Source: Ornithinibacillus xuwenensis (GTDB taxonomy: Bacteria; Bacillota; Bacilli; Bacillales; Amphibacillaceae). Taken from it: DNA of 64,000 bases. Shown piece by piece: positions 1 through 8,481 of the stretch (positions within the stretch are counted from its first letter, which is position 1; each line of letters starts with the position of its first letter). Below the pieces are notes generated by a model, which was not told where the DNA came from, did no database searches, and worked only from the letters and a program-made list of their open reading frames with translations. The stretch spans positions 744,001 to 808,000 of the forward strand of contig NZ_JBDIML010000001.1 of assembly GCF_039614845.1 (NCBI RefSeq), given 5' to 3'. The position numbers and the translations under genes were made by a program.

Positions 1-1363
1 GATTTGCAAACGACTCAAATCGATCGATAATTTCTCCTTGATGAATCTTCACCGCAGCAAGCTCAATAATCGTATCATAAACAGCTGAAAGTCCAGTTGT
101 TTCAACGTCAAATACGACATAGGTTCCGTTTTCCAGATGAACATCGTGCTCATTATAAGCGATAGGGACGCCATCATCCACTAAGTTGGCTTCTACACCA
201 TATAGTATTTTGACTCCGTGTTTTTTACCTGCACTATGCGCTTCAGGGAATCCTTGAACACCAGCATGATCGGTTATGGCGATTGCCTTATGACCCCATT
301 TTGCAGCTTGCTCAACAAGTCTACCTGCCGAAATTACAGCATCAAGTTGACTCATAGTAGTATGGGCATGGAACTCAACTCGTTTTTCATCTTCTGGTGC
401 AGTATCCTGTCTGGTGTCAACTTTAACTTCATGCATATCATTAGCCATCATAGCTAATTCATTGGAATACATGTCGGTTTGAATACTTCCTCTTGCTTTT
501 ATCCACATACCCTTCTTTAATTGCTCAAACTTCGCAGCATCCTCATCACCTTTTGAGAACATTTTTATCTGAAGAGAATCTGTATAATCAGTTACCTTTG
601 CAATCAGTAGACTTCTACCAGAACGTAATTTGCGAATGTCCACATCAAACACATAACCTTGTATAGCAATTCGCTTTTCTTCCTCTTGGATTTCTCTCAT
701 TTCAGTAATGTCATCTTGGATTTTGTAACCAATTCCAAATGGTGCTGAATCATCTTGCGAACGGTCCTTATCTCGTTTTTCTTTTTCTTGAATTGTTTTC
801 AATATTAATTTCTGGTCTTCGATGGCTTTTTGTTCCCGAAACTTTTGAATAGCATCTTCTTCAGCCTTCACATCAACTGATAATGGATGATAAGCAAGCC
901 CGACTTTTTTACAAAAATTTTTAAAGCTTTCATCTAAACGTTTTTTTAAGGCACTTGCTTCTGCTTCGTTTCTAGCAATTAACATAATCTTATTACCGTT
1001 AACAGTAGGAGTTTGATTGTATACTAAATCACGATACGCAGGTGATAAATCTGGTGTGTAGGATAAAAATAGCTTCCAATATGCACATACTGTATCTGCA
1101 TGGCATTGAATATCTTCGCTATATATTGTTAATTCAACTGTTGCTACTTGTTGAAATGATTCTTTTAACCTAGTAATAAACTCTTGATATACGTCTACAG
1201 GTAATACCTTTGAAACGTTGACATGAAAATGCCATACCTTTTGCATTTTATAGATTTCTAGTTTTGATAGAACACTATTTTGAAAGTGCTCTACCACTTG
1301 CTGCTCAGGCATACTTATTTGTTGTAAAAGCAGCTCCATCTTTTCTTTATTAGATATATCCAT
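1..1363 (-). CDS. polC: DNA polymerase III alpha subunit, PolC type (N-terminal 454 residues; runs off the window)
   Basis: Replicative polymerase of low-GC Gram-positives, with polymerase and 3'-5' exonuclease in one chain. Only the N-terminal part is in the window. Residues 1-200 form the N-terminal domain with a charged linker near 165-205. An OB-fold region follows at about 230-310, and the PHP domain opens at 330 with the motif EFHAHTTMSQLDAV. The inserted DEDDh exonuclease begins near 415, where D419-V-E421-T-T-G is its first catalytic motif. The ATG at 1363 follows a strong SD (AGGAGG, 1371-1376). It is the last gene of the uppS-cdsA-rasP-polC block. In B. subtilis proS lies directly upstream; here rasP does. 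The reading frame is intact to the window edge. Confidence 0.97.
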   Translation of the reverse strand, partial: MDISNKEKMELLLQQISMPEQQVVEHFQNSVLSKLEIYKMQKVWHFHVNVSKVLPVDVYQEFITRLKESFQQVATVELTIYSEDIQCHADTVCAYWKLFLSYTPDLSPAYRDLVYNQTPTVNGNKIMLIARNEAEASALKKRLDESFKNFCKKVGLAYHPLSVDVKAEEDAIQKFREQKAIEDQKLILKTIQEKEKRDKDRSQDDSAPFGIGYKIQDDITEMREIQEEEKRIAIQGYVFDVDIRKLRSGRSLLIAKVTDYTDSLQIKMFSKGDEDAAKFEQLKKGMWIKARGSIQTDMYSNELAMMANDMHEVKVDTRQDTAPEDEKRVEFHAHTTMSQLDAVISAGRLVEQAAKWGHKAIAITDHAGVQGFPEAHSAGKKHGVKILYGVEANLVDDGVPIAYNEHDVHLENGTYVVFDVETTGLSAVYDTIIELAAVKIHQGEIIDRFESFAN

Positions 1364-1423
1364 TCGTATTCCTCCTGTTAAATAGTACCGCACCGTATAA
1401 CGGTAGTTCAGGAATTTTAAAAC

Positions 1424-1459
1424 ATGTAAACCCTTGTCAGGTAATGGCAAGACAAGGGT
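1424..1459 (-). terminator. Probable rho-independent terminator after rasP
   Basis: A 9-bp inverted repeat (1430-1438 with 1451-1459, GACAAGGGT type) lies 84 bases past the rasP stop. On the minus strand it is followed by a broken T-rich tail. It separates rasP from polC, so polC probably needs a promoter in the remaining 60 bases or depends on read-through. No convincing -35/-10 pair was found there. Confidence 0.55.
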
Positions 1460-1542
1460 CTACTTTGGTTAACATTATTCTATTTCTATAGTACCCACTT
1501 TAACAAGAGGATACAACCTTTTTCATTTGGTAAATTAAAGTA

Positions 1543-2811
1543 TTATAAGAATAATCGTTGGATGTCATTCCAAGTTACAATTATCATCAACAACATTAAT
1601 AATGCAAACCCGACAAAGTGAAAAATACCTTCTTTTTCCGGCTCCATTGGTTTTCCACGAAGTAATTCAATACCCACAAATAATAACCTTCCACCATCAA
1701 GTGCTGGTAATGGAACTAAGTTTACTACTCCTAAGTTAATACTTAGAATTGCTGTCCACATTAAAAAGTTCATAAATCCTGTTTGGACAACCTGATCAGT
1801 AGCATCGTATATTCCAACTGGTCCTGAAAGCATATCAATGCCCAATTGACCTGTAATTAACATGGTTAGATTTGTTAGAATCATGGAAGTTGTTTCGTAC
1901 GTCTGTTCAGCACCATATTTAAATGATCCCCAAAAAGACTTTTCAAAAGCTTGATAAACTCCTATTTGTCCAACTGATCCTTCTTGCCCTTCTGGTGCAG
2001 GAATTTCATTTGGCACAACCGTTAGAATCTCTGTCTCACCGTTCCGCAAAACAGTCATACTTAGCTCTTCACCAGGATTTTCACGCACAATCGTTGTAAA
2101 TTCTTCCCACGTGGATATCGATTGGTCGTCAATTTTTATTACCTCATCATTCACCTGAAAACCAGCTTCCTCAGCTGGGCTATCTGGCTGGATTTGGCTC
2201 ATTTTTGCTTCATCCACTGGAACACCCTGAACCACTCCTAAGATAATAAATATAAGAATCGCTAGGAGGAAATTCATCATTGGTCCAGCAAATAATTGCA
2301 TGGCACGTTTAGCCGGAGATTTCGATGCGAATTGTCGATCATATGGTGCTATGAGTGTTTCCTTTTCATCCATAACGAATAAAGCTCTACGATCCACATC
2401 AAAGTGTAACAGATTTTCTTCTTCGTCTAACTCATAGCCTTCAATTATTAACTGATGATCTAAATCTACTTTTTCTACTTCAATAACTCGCGCATTAGGA
2501 TGTTTGGATTTATTATTAACAATAATCTTGTTTACTTTTCCTTCATCGTTAAATTCAAGACCAATATGGTGTCCAGGCTTTAGATCAATAATTTCTGGAT
2601 CTTCTCCTGCCACACGAACGTAACCACCAATTGGTAATAATCTTATCGTGTACAATGTATCATTTTTCATGAAAGAAAAAATCTTCGGTCCAAATCCGAT
2701 TGCAAATTCTCGCGCCAACATCCCCGCTCGCTTTGCAAATATTAGATGTCCCAGTTCATGTACAAATACCAGAAGTCCAAACATAAAAATAAACGCTATA
2801 ACGGTTGTCAA
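1543..2811 (-). CDS. rasP: RasP/RseP-type site-2 intramembrane metalloprotease
   Basis: Membrane-embedded zinc protease for regulated intramembrane proteolysis. The B. subtilis orthologue cleaves anti-sigma factor RsiW and leftover signal peptides. The first membrane helix carries H18-E-L-G-H22, the HExxH zinc motif. A PDZ domain occupies the middle (about 215-290), and the C-terminal part holds the conserved PALDGGRLL motif (third zinc ligand) and two more helices. I start it at the TTG at 2811, which has AAGGAAGG eight bases upstream. Reading back to 2847 adds 12 residues with no SD and with unlike sequence ahead of the first helix. It lies 75 bases after cdsA; the usual dxr between them is absent. 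Function is confident; the start is likely. Confidence 0.94.
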   Translation of the reverse strand: MTTVIAFIFMFGLLVFVHELGHLIFAKRAGMLAREFAIGFGPKIFSFMKNDTLYTIRLLPIGGYVRVAGEDPEIIDLKPGHHIGLEFNDEGKVNKIIVNNKSKHPNARVIEVEKVDLDHQLIIEGYELDEEENLLHFDVDRRALFVMDEKETLIAPYDRQFASKSPAKRAMQLFAGPMMNFLLAILIFIILGVVQGVPVDEAKMSQIQPDSPAEEAGFQVNDEVIKIDDQSISTWEEFTTIVRENPGEELSMTVLRNGETEILTVVPNEIPAPEGQEGSVGQIGVYQAFEKSFWGSFKYGAEQTYETTSMILTNLTMLITGQLGIDMLSGPVGIYDATDQVVQTGFMNFLMWTAILSINLGVVNLVPLPALDGGRLLFVGIELLRGKPMEPEKEGIFHFVGFALLMLLMIIVTWNDIQRLFL

Positions 2812-2886
2812 ATCTAACACCTTCCTTAATTGAAGTAGAATAAGCAAGAAGAAGTCATTTCGATATAATGATTCGCTCGTACTTAT

Positions 2887-3693
2887 TTAGGAAACAAATT
2901 GTAAGATGAAATGCAATACAGGAAAAACAAATATTGCACTATCAAATCTGTCCAAAATTCCCCCATGCCCCGGCAAAATTTTCCCTGAATCTTTTACATG
3001 ATAGTGCCGCTTAAAAGCGGACTCAACTAAATCTCCAATTTGTCCAAAAACAGATACTAATATAGAAATCATAATGACAGAAAAAACACCATATGGAAAT
3101 GGATATATTGAATGAAATACAACTCCTACAATACTCGCAAGAAGAATGCCGCCGATTGCTCCCTCAACTGTCTTATTAGGACTAATTTCGGGCCATAATT
3201 TATGTTTCCCAATGGCTCTTCCGCTAAAATAAGCTCCAGTATCTGTTGCCCAAATTACGAGTAGTGCAAAAAATATTTGGGCTAGTCCATTGCCATCGGA
3301 CATATTTCTCGTTTCTAGAAAATAAAAGAACCCCATCCCTACATATAAAACAGCTAAGAGAATAACTCCAACATCATCAAATGTAAACTTGTTCTTTAAT
3401 AAAACTGTATAGGCAAGTAGTATTAGAACAAACAATAATATGTTTTCAGCTGTATTGGTAGGGAGTGTAAAAGAAAGTAACTCCTCCGTCGCAGGATATA
3501 AAATTAACCATAATAAAGCAATTGATAATATTCCCGCAAAGGAGTACCATGGAACGTTATGCATTTTTAATAGTTCAACTAAACCAATTGTAGCTAATAA
3601 GTAAATGATAATCTCAAACGGCCAATTACCATAAATTACGACTGGTACAAATAGGATTAGTGCTATGATTGCTGTTAGAATTCGTTGTTTCAT
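2887..3693 (-). CDS. cdsA: Phosphatidate cytidylyltransferase (CDP-diacylglycerol synthase)
   Basis: Makes CDP-diacylglycerol from phosphatidic acid and CTP, the precursor of phosphatidylglycerol, cardiolipin and phosphatidylethanolamine. The 268-residue protein has about eight hydrophobic segments. Near the C-terminus it carries the full CdsA signature: SAFKRHYHVKDSGKILP, then a HGG-x-x-DRFD ending. Length and hydrophobic profile match the family. The gene starts 15 bases after uppS and ends 75 bases before rasP. In most Bacillaceae dxr follows immediately; here it does not. Confidence 0.96.
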   Translation of the reverse strand: MKQRILTAIIALILFVPVVIYGNWPFEIIIYLLATIGLVELLKMHNVPWYSFAGILSIALLWLILYPATEELLSFTLPTNTAENILLFVLILLAYTVLLKNKFTFDDVGVILLAVLYVGMGFFYFLETRNMSDGNGLAQIFFALLVIWATDTGAYFSGRAIGKHKLWPEISPNKTVEGAIGGILLASIVGVVFHSIYPFPYGVFSVIMISILVSVFGQIGDLVESAFKRHYHVKDSGKILPGHGGILDRFDSAIFVFPVLHFILQFVS

Positions 3694-3708
3694 CTACCGT
3701 TCATCACC

Positions 3709-4470
3709 TTATATACCTCCATAACGCCTAGATCTCTTTTGGAAATCTAAGAGCGCCTCAACAAAAATTTCTTCCTTAAAGTCTGGCCAGAGTACATCCG
3801 TAAACCAGAACTCCGTATAAGCAAGTTGCCAAAGTAAGAAATTGCTCAATCTTCTTTCCCCGCTCGTACGAATCAACAAATCAGGGTCTGATAAACCTTC
3901 TGTATATAGATATTTTGATACTATCTCTTCATCTAAATTATCAAGGTCAAGTTGTTGATTATCTAAATCTTTCATAATTAACTTGATAGCACGCATGATT
4001 TCTTTTCTACTACCATAGTTTAAAGCAAAATTTAATAATAAACCATCATTATCCTTTGTTTTATCCTTTGCATACTGAACGGCTTCTTTTGTATGCTCTG
4101 GCAACGAATCAAAATCACCAATTGTTTCAATACGGACATTATTTTTAATCATATCTGGTAAGTACGTATGTATAAAGTCTTTCGGTAATTTCAATAAATA
4201 TTCAACTTCAGATTTTGGTCTTTTCCAATTCTCTGTTGAGAAAGCAAATAGCGTAAGTATTTTTATGTTGTAATGTACTGCTATTTCAACAGTTCTTTTG
4301 ACAACATCCATACCTTCTTTATGACCCGCAATACGTGGTAGACCTCTTTTTTTAGCCCAGCGCCCGTTTCCATCCATAATTATCGCCACATGTTCAGGAA
4401 CATGCTTAAGTTCATCCACTTGTATAGGGGCTTCACGCTTTGATTTAAAGAAAGGAAGTTTTATTGACAT
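3709..4470 (-). CDS. uppS: Undecaprenyl diphosphate synthase (cis-prenyltransferase)
   Basis: Condenses isopentenyl diphosphate units onto farnesyl diphosphate to make the C55 lipid carrier used for peptidoglycan and teichoic acid synthesis. The signature IIMDGNGRWAKKRG holds the catalytic D33, and further conserved blocks include FSTENWKRP and the C-terminal TSGERRLSNFLLWQ. The ORF could open at 4488, but an SD (GGAGGA) lies inside that extension, just before the ATG at 4470. I therefore start at 4470, giving 253 residues. The enzyme depends on isoprenoid precursors, which makes the missing dxr two genes downstream notable. Confidence 0.97.
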   Translation of the reverse strand: MSIKLPFFKSKREAPIQVDELKHVPEHVAIIMDGNGRWAKKRGLPRIAGHKEGMDVVKRTVEIAVHYNIKILTLFAFSTENWKRPKSEVEYLLKLPKDFIHTYLPDMIKNNVRIETIGDFDSLPEHTKEAVQYAKDKTKDNDGLLLNFALNYGSRKEIMRAIKLIMKDLDNQQLDLDNLDEEIVSKYLYTEGLSDPDLLIRTSGERRLSNFLLWQLAYTEFWFTDVLWPDFKEEIFVEALLDFQKRSRRYGGI

Positions 4471-4634
4471 AATTTGTCCTCCGAACACTGGTGTTTAACA
4501 TTTAAAAAATACTATAATAGCGTATGCTAAAAAATAATTCGATATGACACCTGTAATAGTTGCACATTCTATCATATACTATACTACACTTTCTTTACAT
4601 GTATATATAAAAATAAATAGGTAAGCTCCATTTT

Positions 4635-4663
4635 ATTATAACGGTATTGCAGCTAGAATACAA
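4635..4663 (-). promoter_or_regulatory. Candidate sigma-A promoter for uppS
   Basis: TTGTAT (4658-4663) and a perfect TATAAT (4635-4640) are separated by 17 bases. The -35 overlaps the T-run of the frr terminator. This would give uppS-cdsA-rasP its own transcription start, with a leader of about 155 bases. The remaining leader (4471-4630) is AT-rich with no clear structured element. Confidence 0.55.
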
Positions 4664-4685
4664 AAGCCCCCTTTTTCAAGAGGGC
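4661..4685 (-). terminator. Rho-independent terminator after frr
   Basis: Read on the minus strand, an 8-bp stem with one G-U pair (GCCCTCTT with AAGGGGGC, 4666-4685) is followed by TTTTG. It lies about 50 bases past the frr stop and closes the rpsB-tsf-pyrH-frr group. Confidence 0.75.
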
Positions 4686-4736
4686 ATACTAATGTATTAA
4701 CATATAGTTAATCAATTAGAAAATAATTACGCTATA

Positions 4737-5294
4737 TTAAACTTCCATAATTTCTTTTTCTTTGTTCTTTGCAAGCTGATCGACTTCAGCAATATGCTTA
4801 TCGGTTTCTTTTTGGACGTCATCCTGAGCAAGCCTTAATTCATCCTCAGTTAATTCTCCGTTTTTCTCAGCTTTTTTAAGCGCATCGTTTGTATCACGAC
4901 GAACATTTCTTACTTGTACACGGTACTCTTCCGCATATTTACCAACAACTTTTACAAGGTCTTTTCTACGTTCTTCGGTTAAAGCTGGAATGTTTATGCG
5001 TATTACATTTCCATCATTTGTTGGAGAAAGTCCTAAATCTGCCTTTTGAATCGCTTTTTCAATATCACCCATCGCCGTTTTATCATATGGCGTAATAACT
5101 AGTAAGCGAGCTTCTGGTGCAGAAATTGTTGCTAACTGATTTAATGGAGTAGACGCGCCATAATATTCTACAAACACACTGTCTAACAAGCTAGGATTAG
5201 CTCTACCCGCACGAACAGTTGCCAAATTTCTCGAAAATGCTTGTACAGCTTGTTTCATTTTATCACGGCATGTGTTTAAAATTTGATCTGACAT
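4737..5294 (-). CDS. frr: Ribosome recycling factor
   Basis: With EF-G, splits post-termination ribosomes. The 185-residue length is typical. The family's conserved AGRANPSLLD segment and the long-helix segment with the KVVGKYAEEYRVQVRNVRRD block are present, with a charged C-terminal helix. It lies two bases after pyrH, so the two are translationally close, as in most bacteria. A terminator follows. There is nothing unusual in the sequence. Confidence 0.98.
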   Translation of the reverse strand: MSDQILNTCRDKMKQAVQAFSRNLATVRAGRANPSLLDSVFVEYYGASTPLNQLATISAPEARLLVITPYDKTAMGDIEKAIQKADLGLSPTNDGNVIRINIPALTEERRKDLVKVVGKYAEEYRVQVRNVRRDTNDALKKAEKNGELTEDELRLAQDDVQKETDKHIAEVDQLAKNKEKEIMEV

Positions 5295-5296
5295 GT

Positions 5297-6019
5297 TTAT
5301 TTCCCCCTTATCGTCGTTCCGATTGTCTCACCTTGGACAACTCTTTTAATATTACCTTCTTCAGTTATTGAGAATACGACTAACGGAATGTCGTTTTCCA
5401 TACATAATGTAGAAGCAGTTGAATCCATCACACCAAGACCTTCGTTCAACATTTCCATATACGTTATATTTTCGTATTTTTTCGCATTTTTATTGGTTCG
5501 TGGATCATCCGAATAAACGCCATCAACATTGTTCTTAGCCATTAAAATAACCTCGGCTTCAATTTCTGCAGCTCTTAATGCAGCTGTAGTATCTGTTGAA
5601 AAGTAAGGATTTCCAGTTCCGGCTGCGAAAATGACAACACGCTTCTTTTCTAAGTGGCGAATTGCTTTTCTTCTAATATACGGCTCGGCAACTTGGCGCA
5701 TTTCAATTGATGTTTGCACACGCGTCGGAATCTCAATTGTTTCCAAAGCATCCTGGAGCGCTAGAGAGTTCATAACAGTTGCTAGCATACCCATATAATC
5801 TGCAGTTGCACGGTCCATTCCCATTTCACTGCCAACTTTTCCACGCCAAATATTTCCTCCACCTACAACGATAGCAACCTCTACTCCGAGGCTTACCACA
5901 TCTTTAACCTGTGCTGCTATCGATTGAATGATTTTAGGTTCAATACCATAACCTTGGTCTCCGCTTAACGCTTCACCACTTAATTTAAGTACAATTCTAC
6001 GGTAACGAGCTGTTGTCAT
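5297..6019 (-). CDS. pyrH: UMP kinase
   Basis: Phosphorylates UMP to UDP in pyrimidine nucleotide synthesis; a hexameric member of the amino-acid-kinase fold. The N-terminal VLKLSGEAL phosphate-binding strand, the VVGGGNIWRG loop, and the C-terminal DVDG-like VDGVYSDDPRTN segment are present. The start at 6019 (240 residues) is preceded by GGAGGTTAAT. An upstream ATG at 6031 lies before that SD and was discarded. A 100-base gap with a strong hairpin separates it from tsf. Confidence 0.97.
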   Translation of the reverse strand: MTTARYRRIVLKLSGEALSGDQGYGIEPKIIQSIAAQVKDVVSLGVEVAIVVGGGNIWRGKVGSEMGMDRATADYMGMLATVMNSLALQDALETIEIPTRVQTSIEMRQVAEPYIRRKAIRHLEKKRVVIFAAGTGNPYFSTDTTAALRAAEIEAEVILMAKNNVDGVYSDDPRTNKNAKKYENITYMEMLNEGLGVMDSTASTLCMENDIPLVVFSITEEGNIKRVVQGETIGTTIRGK

Positions 6020-6081
6020 ATTAACCTCCATAGAAAAAATAATTTATATATTCTGTGTACAATAATCTATGTCTTCATGGT

Positions 6082-6112
6082 GAAATAGGGAACATATAAT
6101 GTCCCCTATTTC
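6082..6112 (-). repeat. 14-bp hairpin between tsf and pyrH
   Basis: Arms 6082-6095 and 6099-6112 pair fully in minus-strand RNA (one G-U pair) around a three-base loop. No T-run follows on the minus strand. On the plus strand it is followed by a T-rich stretch, so it would work better as a terminator of antisense transcription. A 3'-end stability or mRNA processing site for rpsB-tsf is the other reading. Confidence 0.6.
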
Positions 6113-6120
6113 CTTTTTCA

Positions 6121-7005
6121 TTATTTTTTAACTTGGCTCATTACTTCTTCTGCAAAGTTTTCAGAACGTTTTTCTAAACCTTCTCCTACTTCAAAACGAA
6201 CAAAAGATTTCACAGTTGCACCTTTGTCTGCAAGGTATTTCTTAACCTTTTGATCTGGATCTTTAACAAAGCCTTGCTCTAATAAACAAATCTCTTCAAA
6301 GAATTTACCTAAGCGACCTTCAACCATTTTTTCAACAATATTCTCAGGTTTTCCTTCATTTAATGCTTGTTGTTTTAACACTTCACGCTCATGATTGATA
6401 ACCTCTTCAGAGACTTCATCACGACTTACATATTTAGGATTTACGGCAGCAATATGCATCGCAATGTCTTTCGCTACAGATTCATCAGTAGTACCTTCTA
6501 GTAATGCAAGTACACCGATTCTTCCTCCCATATGCAGGTACTCTCCAAATGCACCATTATCAGTCTTAGTAGAGATTTCAAAACGACGTAGTGAAATCTT
6601 TTCACCAATTTTCGCAACAGCTTCATTAATATATGTTTCTACTGTATCTCCATCACCGTTTAGTTTTTGTTGTAGTGCTTCTTCAACAGTTGCAGGCTTT
6701 TGAGTTAGTAAATGTTTCGCTAAGTCTTCTAGCAATGTTTTAAATTGTTCATTTTTTGTAACGAAGTCTGTTTCACAGTTAACCTCTATAAGTACTGCAG
6801 TATTACCTTCTGATGCGATGTATGTAGACCCTTCTGCAGCAATACGGTCTGCTTTTTTAGCAGCTTTAGCAATACCTTTTTCGCGAAGGTAATCAATCGC
6901 TTTTTCAAGATCACCATCCGTTTCTGTTAATGCTTTTTTACAATCCATCATTCCAGCGCCTGTTTTTTCACGCAGTTCTTTTACCATTTGTGCAGTTATA
7001 GCCAT
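6121..7005 (-). CDS. tsf: Translation elongation factor Ts
   Basis: Guanine nucleotide exchange factor for EF-Tu. The N-terminal UBA-like domain holds the signature KTGAGMMDCKKAL. The core domain has the ETDFV motif near residue 80 that contacts the EF-Tu nucleotide site. At 294 residues it matches Bacillus EF-Ts. It follows rpsB after a 112-base gap with a terminator-like hairpin, so its level may be set by read-through from rpsB. SD AAGGAGG precedes the ATG. Confidence 0.98.
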   Translation of the reverse strand: MAITAQMVKELREKTGAGMMDCKKALTETDGDLEKAIDYLREKGIAKAAKKADRIAAEGSTYIASEGNTAVLIEVNCETDFVTKNEQFKTLLEDLAKHLLTQKPATVEEALQQKLNGDGDTVETYINEAVAKIGEKISLRRFEISTKTDNGAFGEYLHMGGRIGVLALLEGTTDESVAKDIAMHIAAVNPKYVSRDEVSEEVINHEREVLKQQALNEGKPENIVEKMVEGRLGKFFEEICLLEQGFVKDPDQKVKKYLADKGATVKSFVRFEVGEGLEKRSENFAEEVMSQVKK

Positions 7006-7066
7006 AATAAATCCTCCTTATTATAATTACATTTTTAGCTAATCTAGCTATTTTTATTACATCCTT

Positions 7067-7103
7067 AAAAAAAGGTGATAAAAGGCTTATCCTCTTATCA
7101 CCT
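7067..7103 (-). terminator. Terminator (attenuator) between rpsB and tsf
   Basis: A strong stem (AGGTGATAA with TTATCACCT plus inner pairs, 7073-7103) is followed on the minus strand by seven T. No promoter is obvious between it and tsf, which suggests partial termination that lowers tsf relative to rpsB. Confidence 0.85.
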
Positions 7104-7117
7104 GACCTTTTCAGAAA

Positions 7118-7864
7118 TTAAGCTTCTTCAGTTTCTTCAACTGAACCTTCTGTTTGTGCTTCAGCAGCTACTTCTAATTCTTCACCTTGTTTAACTTCAA
7201 GGATAGCATCAGCAATTTTAGCTGTAAGAAGTTTAACAGCGCGAATTGCATCATCATTTGCTGGGATCACATAATCAATTTCATCTGGATCACAGTTTGT
7301 ATCAACGATTCCTACAATAGGAATGTTTAATTTATGCGCTTCTGCAATTGCAATACGTTCTTTACGTGGGTCAATTACAAATAGTGCATCTGGAAGCTTC
7401 TTCATTTCTTTAATTCCGCCTAAGAATTTCACAAGACGTTCTTTTTCTTTTAACAAGCCAACAACTTCTTTTTTCGGAAGAACTTCAAAAGTTCCATCTT
7501 CTTCCATTTTTTCAATCTCAACTAAACGATTGATACGTTTGCGGATTGTTTGGAAGTTAGTTAATGTACCACCTAACCAACGTTGGTTAACATAGTACAT
7601 TCCAGAACGAATAGCTTCCTCTTTAACAGAGTCTTGAGCTTGTTTTTTCGTACCTACGAATAGAACTGTACCACCATTAGCAGCTAGTTCTTTCACATAG
7701 TTGTAAGCTTCTTCAACCTTCTTAACTGTTTTTTGAAGGTCGATAATGTAGATGCCGTTACGCTCCGTAAAGATGTACTTTTTCATCTTAGGGTTCCAAC
7801 GACGTGTCTGATGTCCGAAATGTACACCAGCTTCTAGTAATTGCTTCATAGAAATTACTGACAT
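7118..7864 (-). CDS. rpsB: 30S ribosomal protein S2
   Basis: Small-subunit protein that binds S1 or its analogue on the 30S platform. It starts MSVISMKQLLEAGVHFGHQTRRWNPKM, of which GVHFGHQTRRWNP is the family signature. It also has the second signature PDALFVIDPRKE and an acidic Glu-rich tail. The length of 248 residues is normal. SD AAGGAGGAAAA precedes the ATG. It follows swrB of the fla/che operon as in B. subtilis, with a 169-base gap holding a candidate promoter. Confidence 0.98.
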   Translation of the reverse strand: MSVISMKQLLEAGVHFGHQTRRWNPKMKKYIFTERNGIYIIDLQKTVKKVEEAYNYVKELAANGGTVLFVGTKKQAQDSVKEEAIRSGMYYVNQRWLGGTLTNFQTIRKRINRLVEIEKMEEDGTFEVLPKKEVVGLLKEKERLVKFLGGIKEMKKLPDALFVIDPRKERIAIAEAHKLNIPIVGIVDTNCDPDEIDYVIPANDDAIRAVKLLTAKIADAILEVKQGEELEVAAEAQTEGSVEETEEA

Positions 7865-7932
7865 AGTTTTTTTCCTCCTTGGTTTTTCCCTCCGCTTGAA
7901 TCATTTTTGTATAAAGACCATTTTAGGCACCA

Positions 7933-7938
7933 ATTATA
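7933..7938 (-). promoter_or_regulatory. Possible -10 element for rpsB
   Basis: A perfect TATAAT lies about 70 bases before the rpsB start, but no good -35 hexamer lies 16-18 bases upstream. An additional short ACCG/CGGT hairpin at 8006-8016, after swrB, could be a weak terminator. Both calls are tentative. Confidence 0.3.
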
Positions 7939-8033
7939 CAAATCAACAAGCGTGTGTGGTTATAAATATATTTTATTGTATTTACACCAAAAATAAATAT
8001 ATCATACCGAAAAACGGTAATCAAGCTTAAATG

Positions 8034-8474
8034 CTATTTTTTTTCGCTAAATTTAATAATTAATTCAACTTCTGTCTTTCCACAGTTTAATGTTTTAGCA
8101 ATTTCGTCAACGCTCAGCCCTTCTTCATGTAGCTTGAATATTCGTGATTGTAAGGAAACCTCTATTTCATCTTGTGCGTATTCATCAATTGGCACTAAAA
8201 ATTCTTCCTGTTCATCTTCTTCAACAGTAGGTGTGATTGAATGATTCGTATTTTTCAATGATTGGTCCGAGGGTTTCCGCTCTCGGACTTGATTTACTTC
8301 TTGTTGTAATAATCTGTTTTCTTCCTTTATCTCTTCTAAATAACTTTCCATGAGATTCACGAGTTCCGCAGTGTCTGAACCTTTAGAAATGGTTAATTGC
8401 TTATACATAACGTAAATAGCGACTAATGAAACTATATGTAATAAAAAACTGATAATAAATAGAAATGATGTCAT
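8034..8474 (-). CDS. swrB: SwrB-like swarming motility protein (YlxL family)
   Basis: In B. subtilis SwrB is a membrane protein that promotes flagellar basal body assembly by acting on FliM/FliG and activating export. Visible here: one N-terminal membrane helix (about residues 4-23), a coiled-coil stretch (about 40-65), an acidic linker, and a C-terminal helix-turn-helix-like segment, HEEGLSVDEIAKTLNCGK, which is the conserved end of the family. The last position of the fla/che operon, just before rpsB, fits exactly. I start at the ATG at 8474; the TTG at 8498 adds eight residues before the membrane helix with no better SD. Confidence 0.85.
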   Translation of the reverse strand: MTSFLFIISFLLHIVSLVAIYVMYKQLTISKGSDTAELVNLMESYLEEIKEENRLLQQEVNQVRERKPSDQSLKNTNHSITPTVEEDEQEEFLVPIDEYAQDEIEVSLQSRIFKLHEEGLSVDEIAKTLNCGKTEVELIIKFSEKK

Positions 8475-8481
8475 ATAACAT

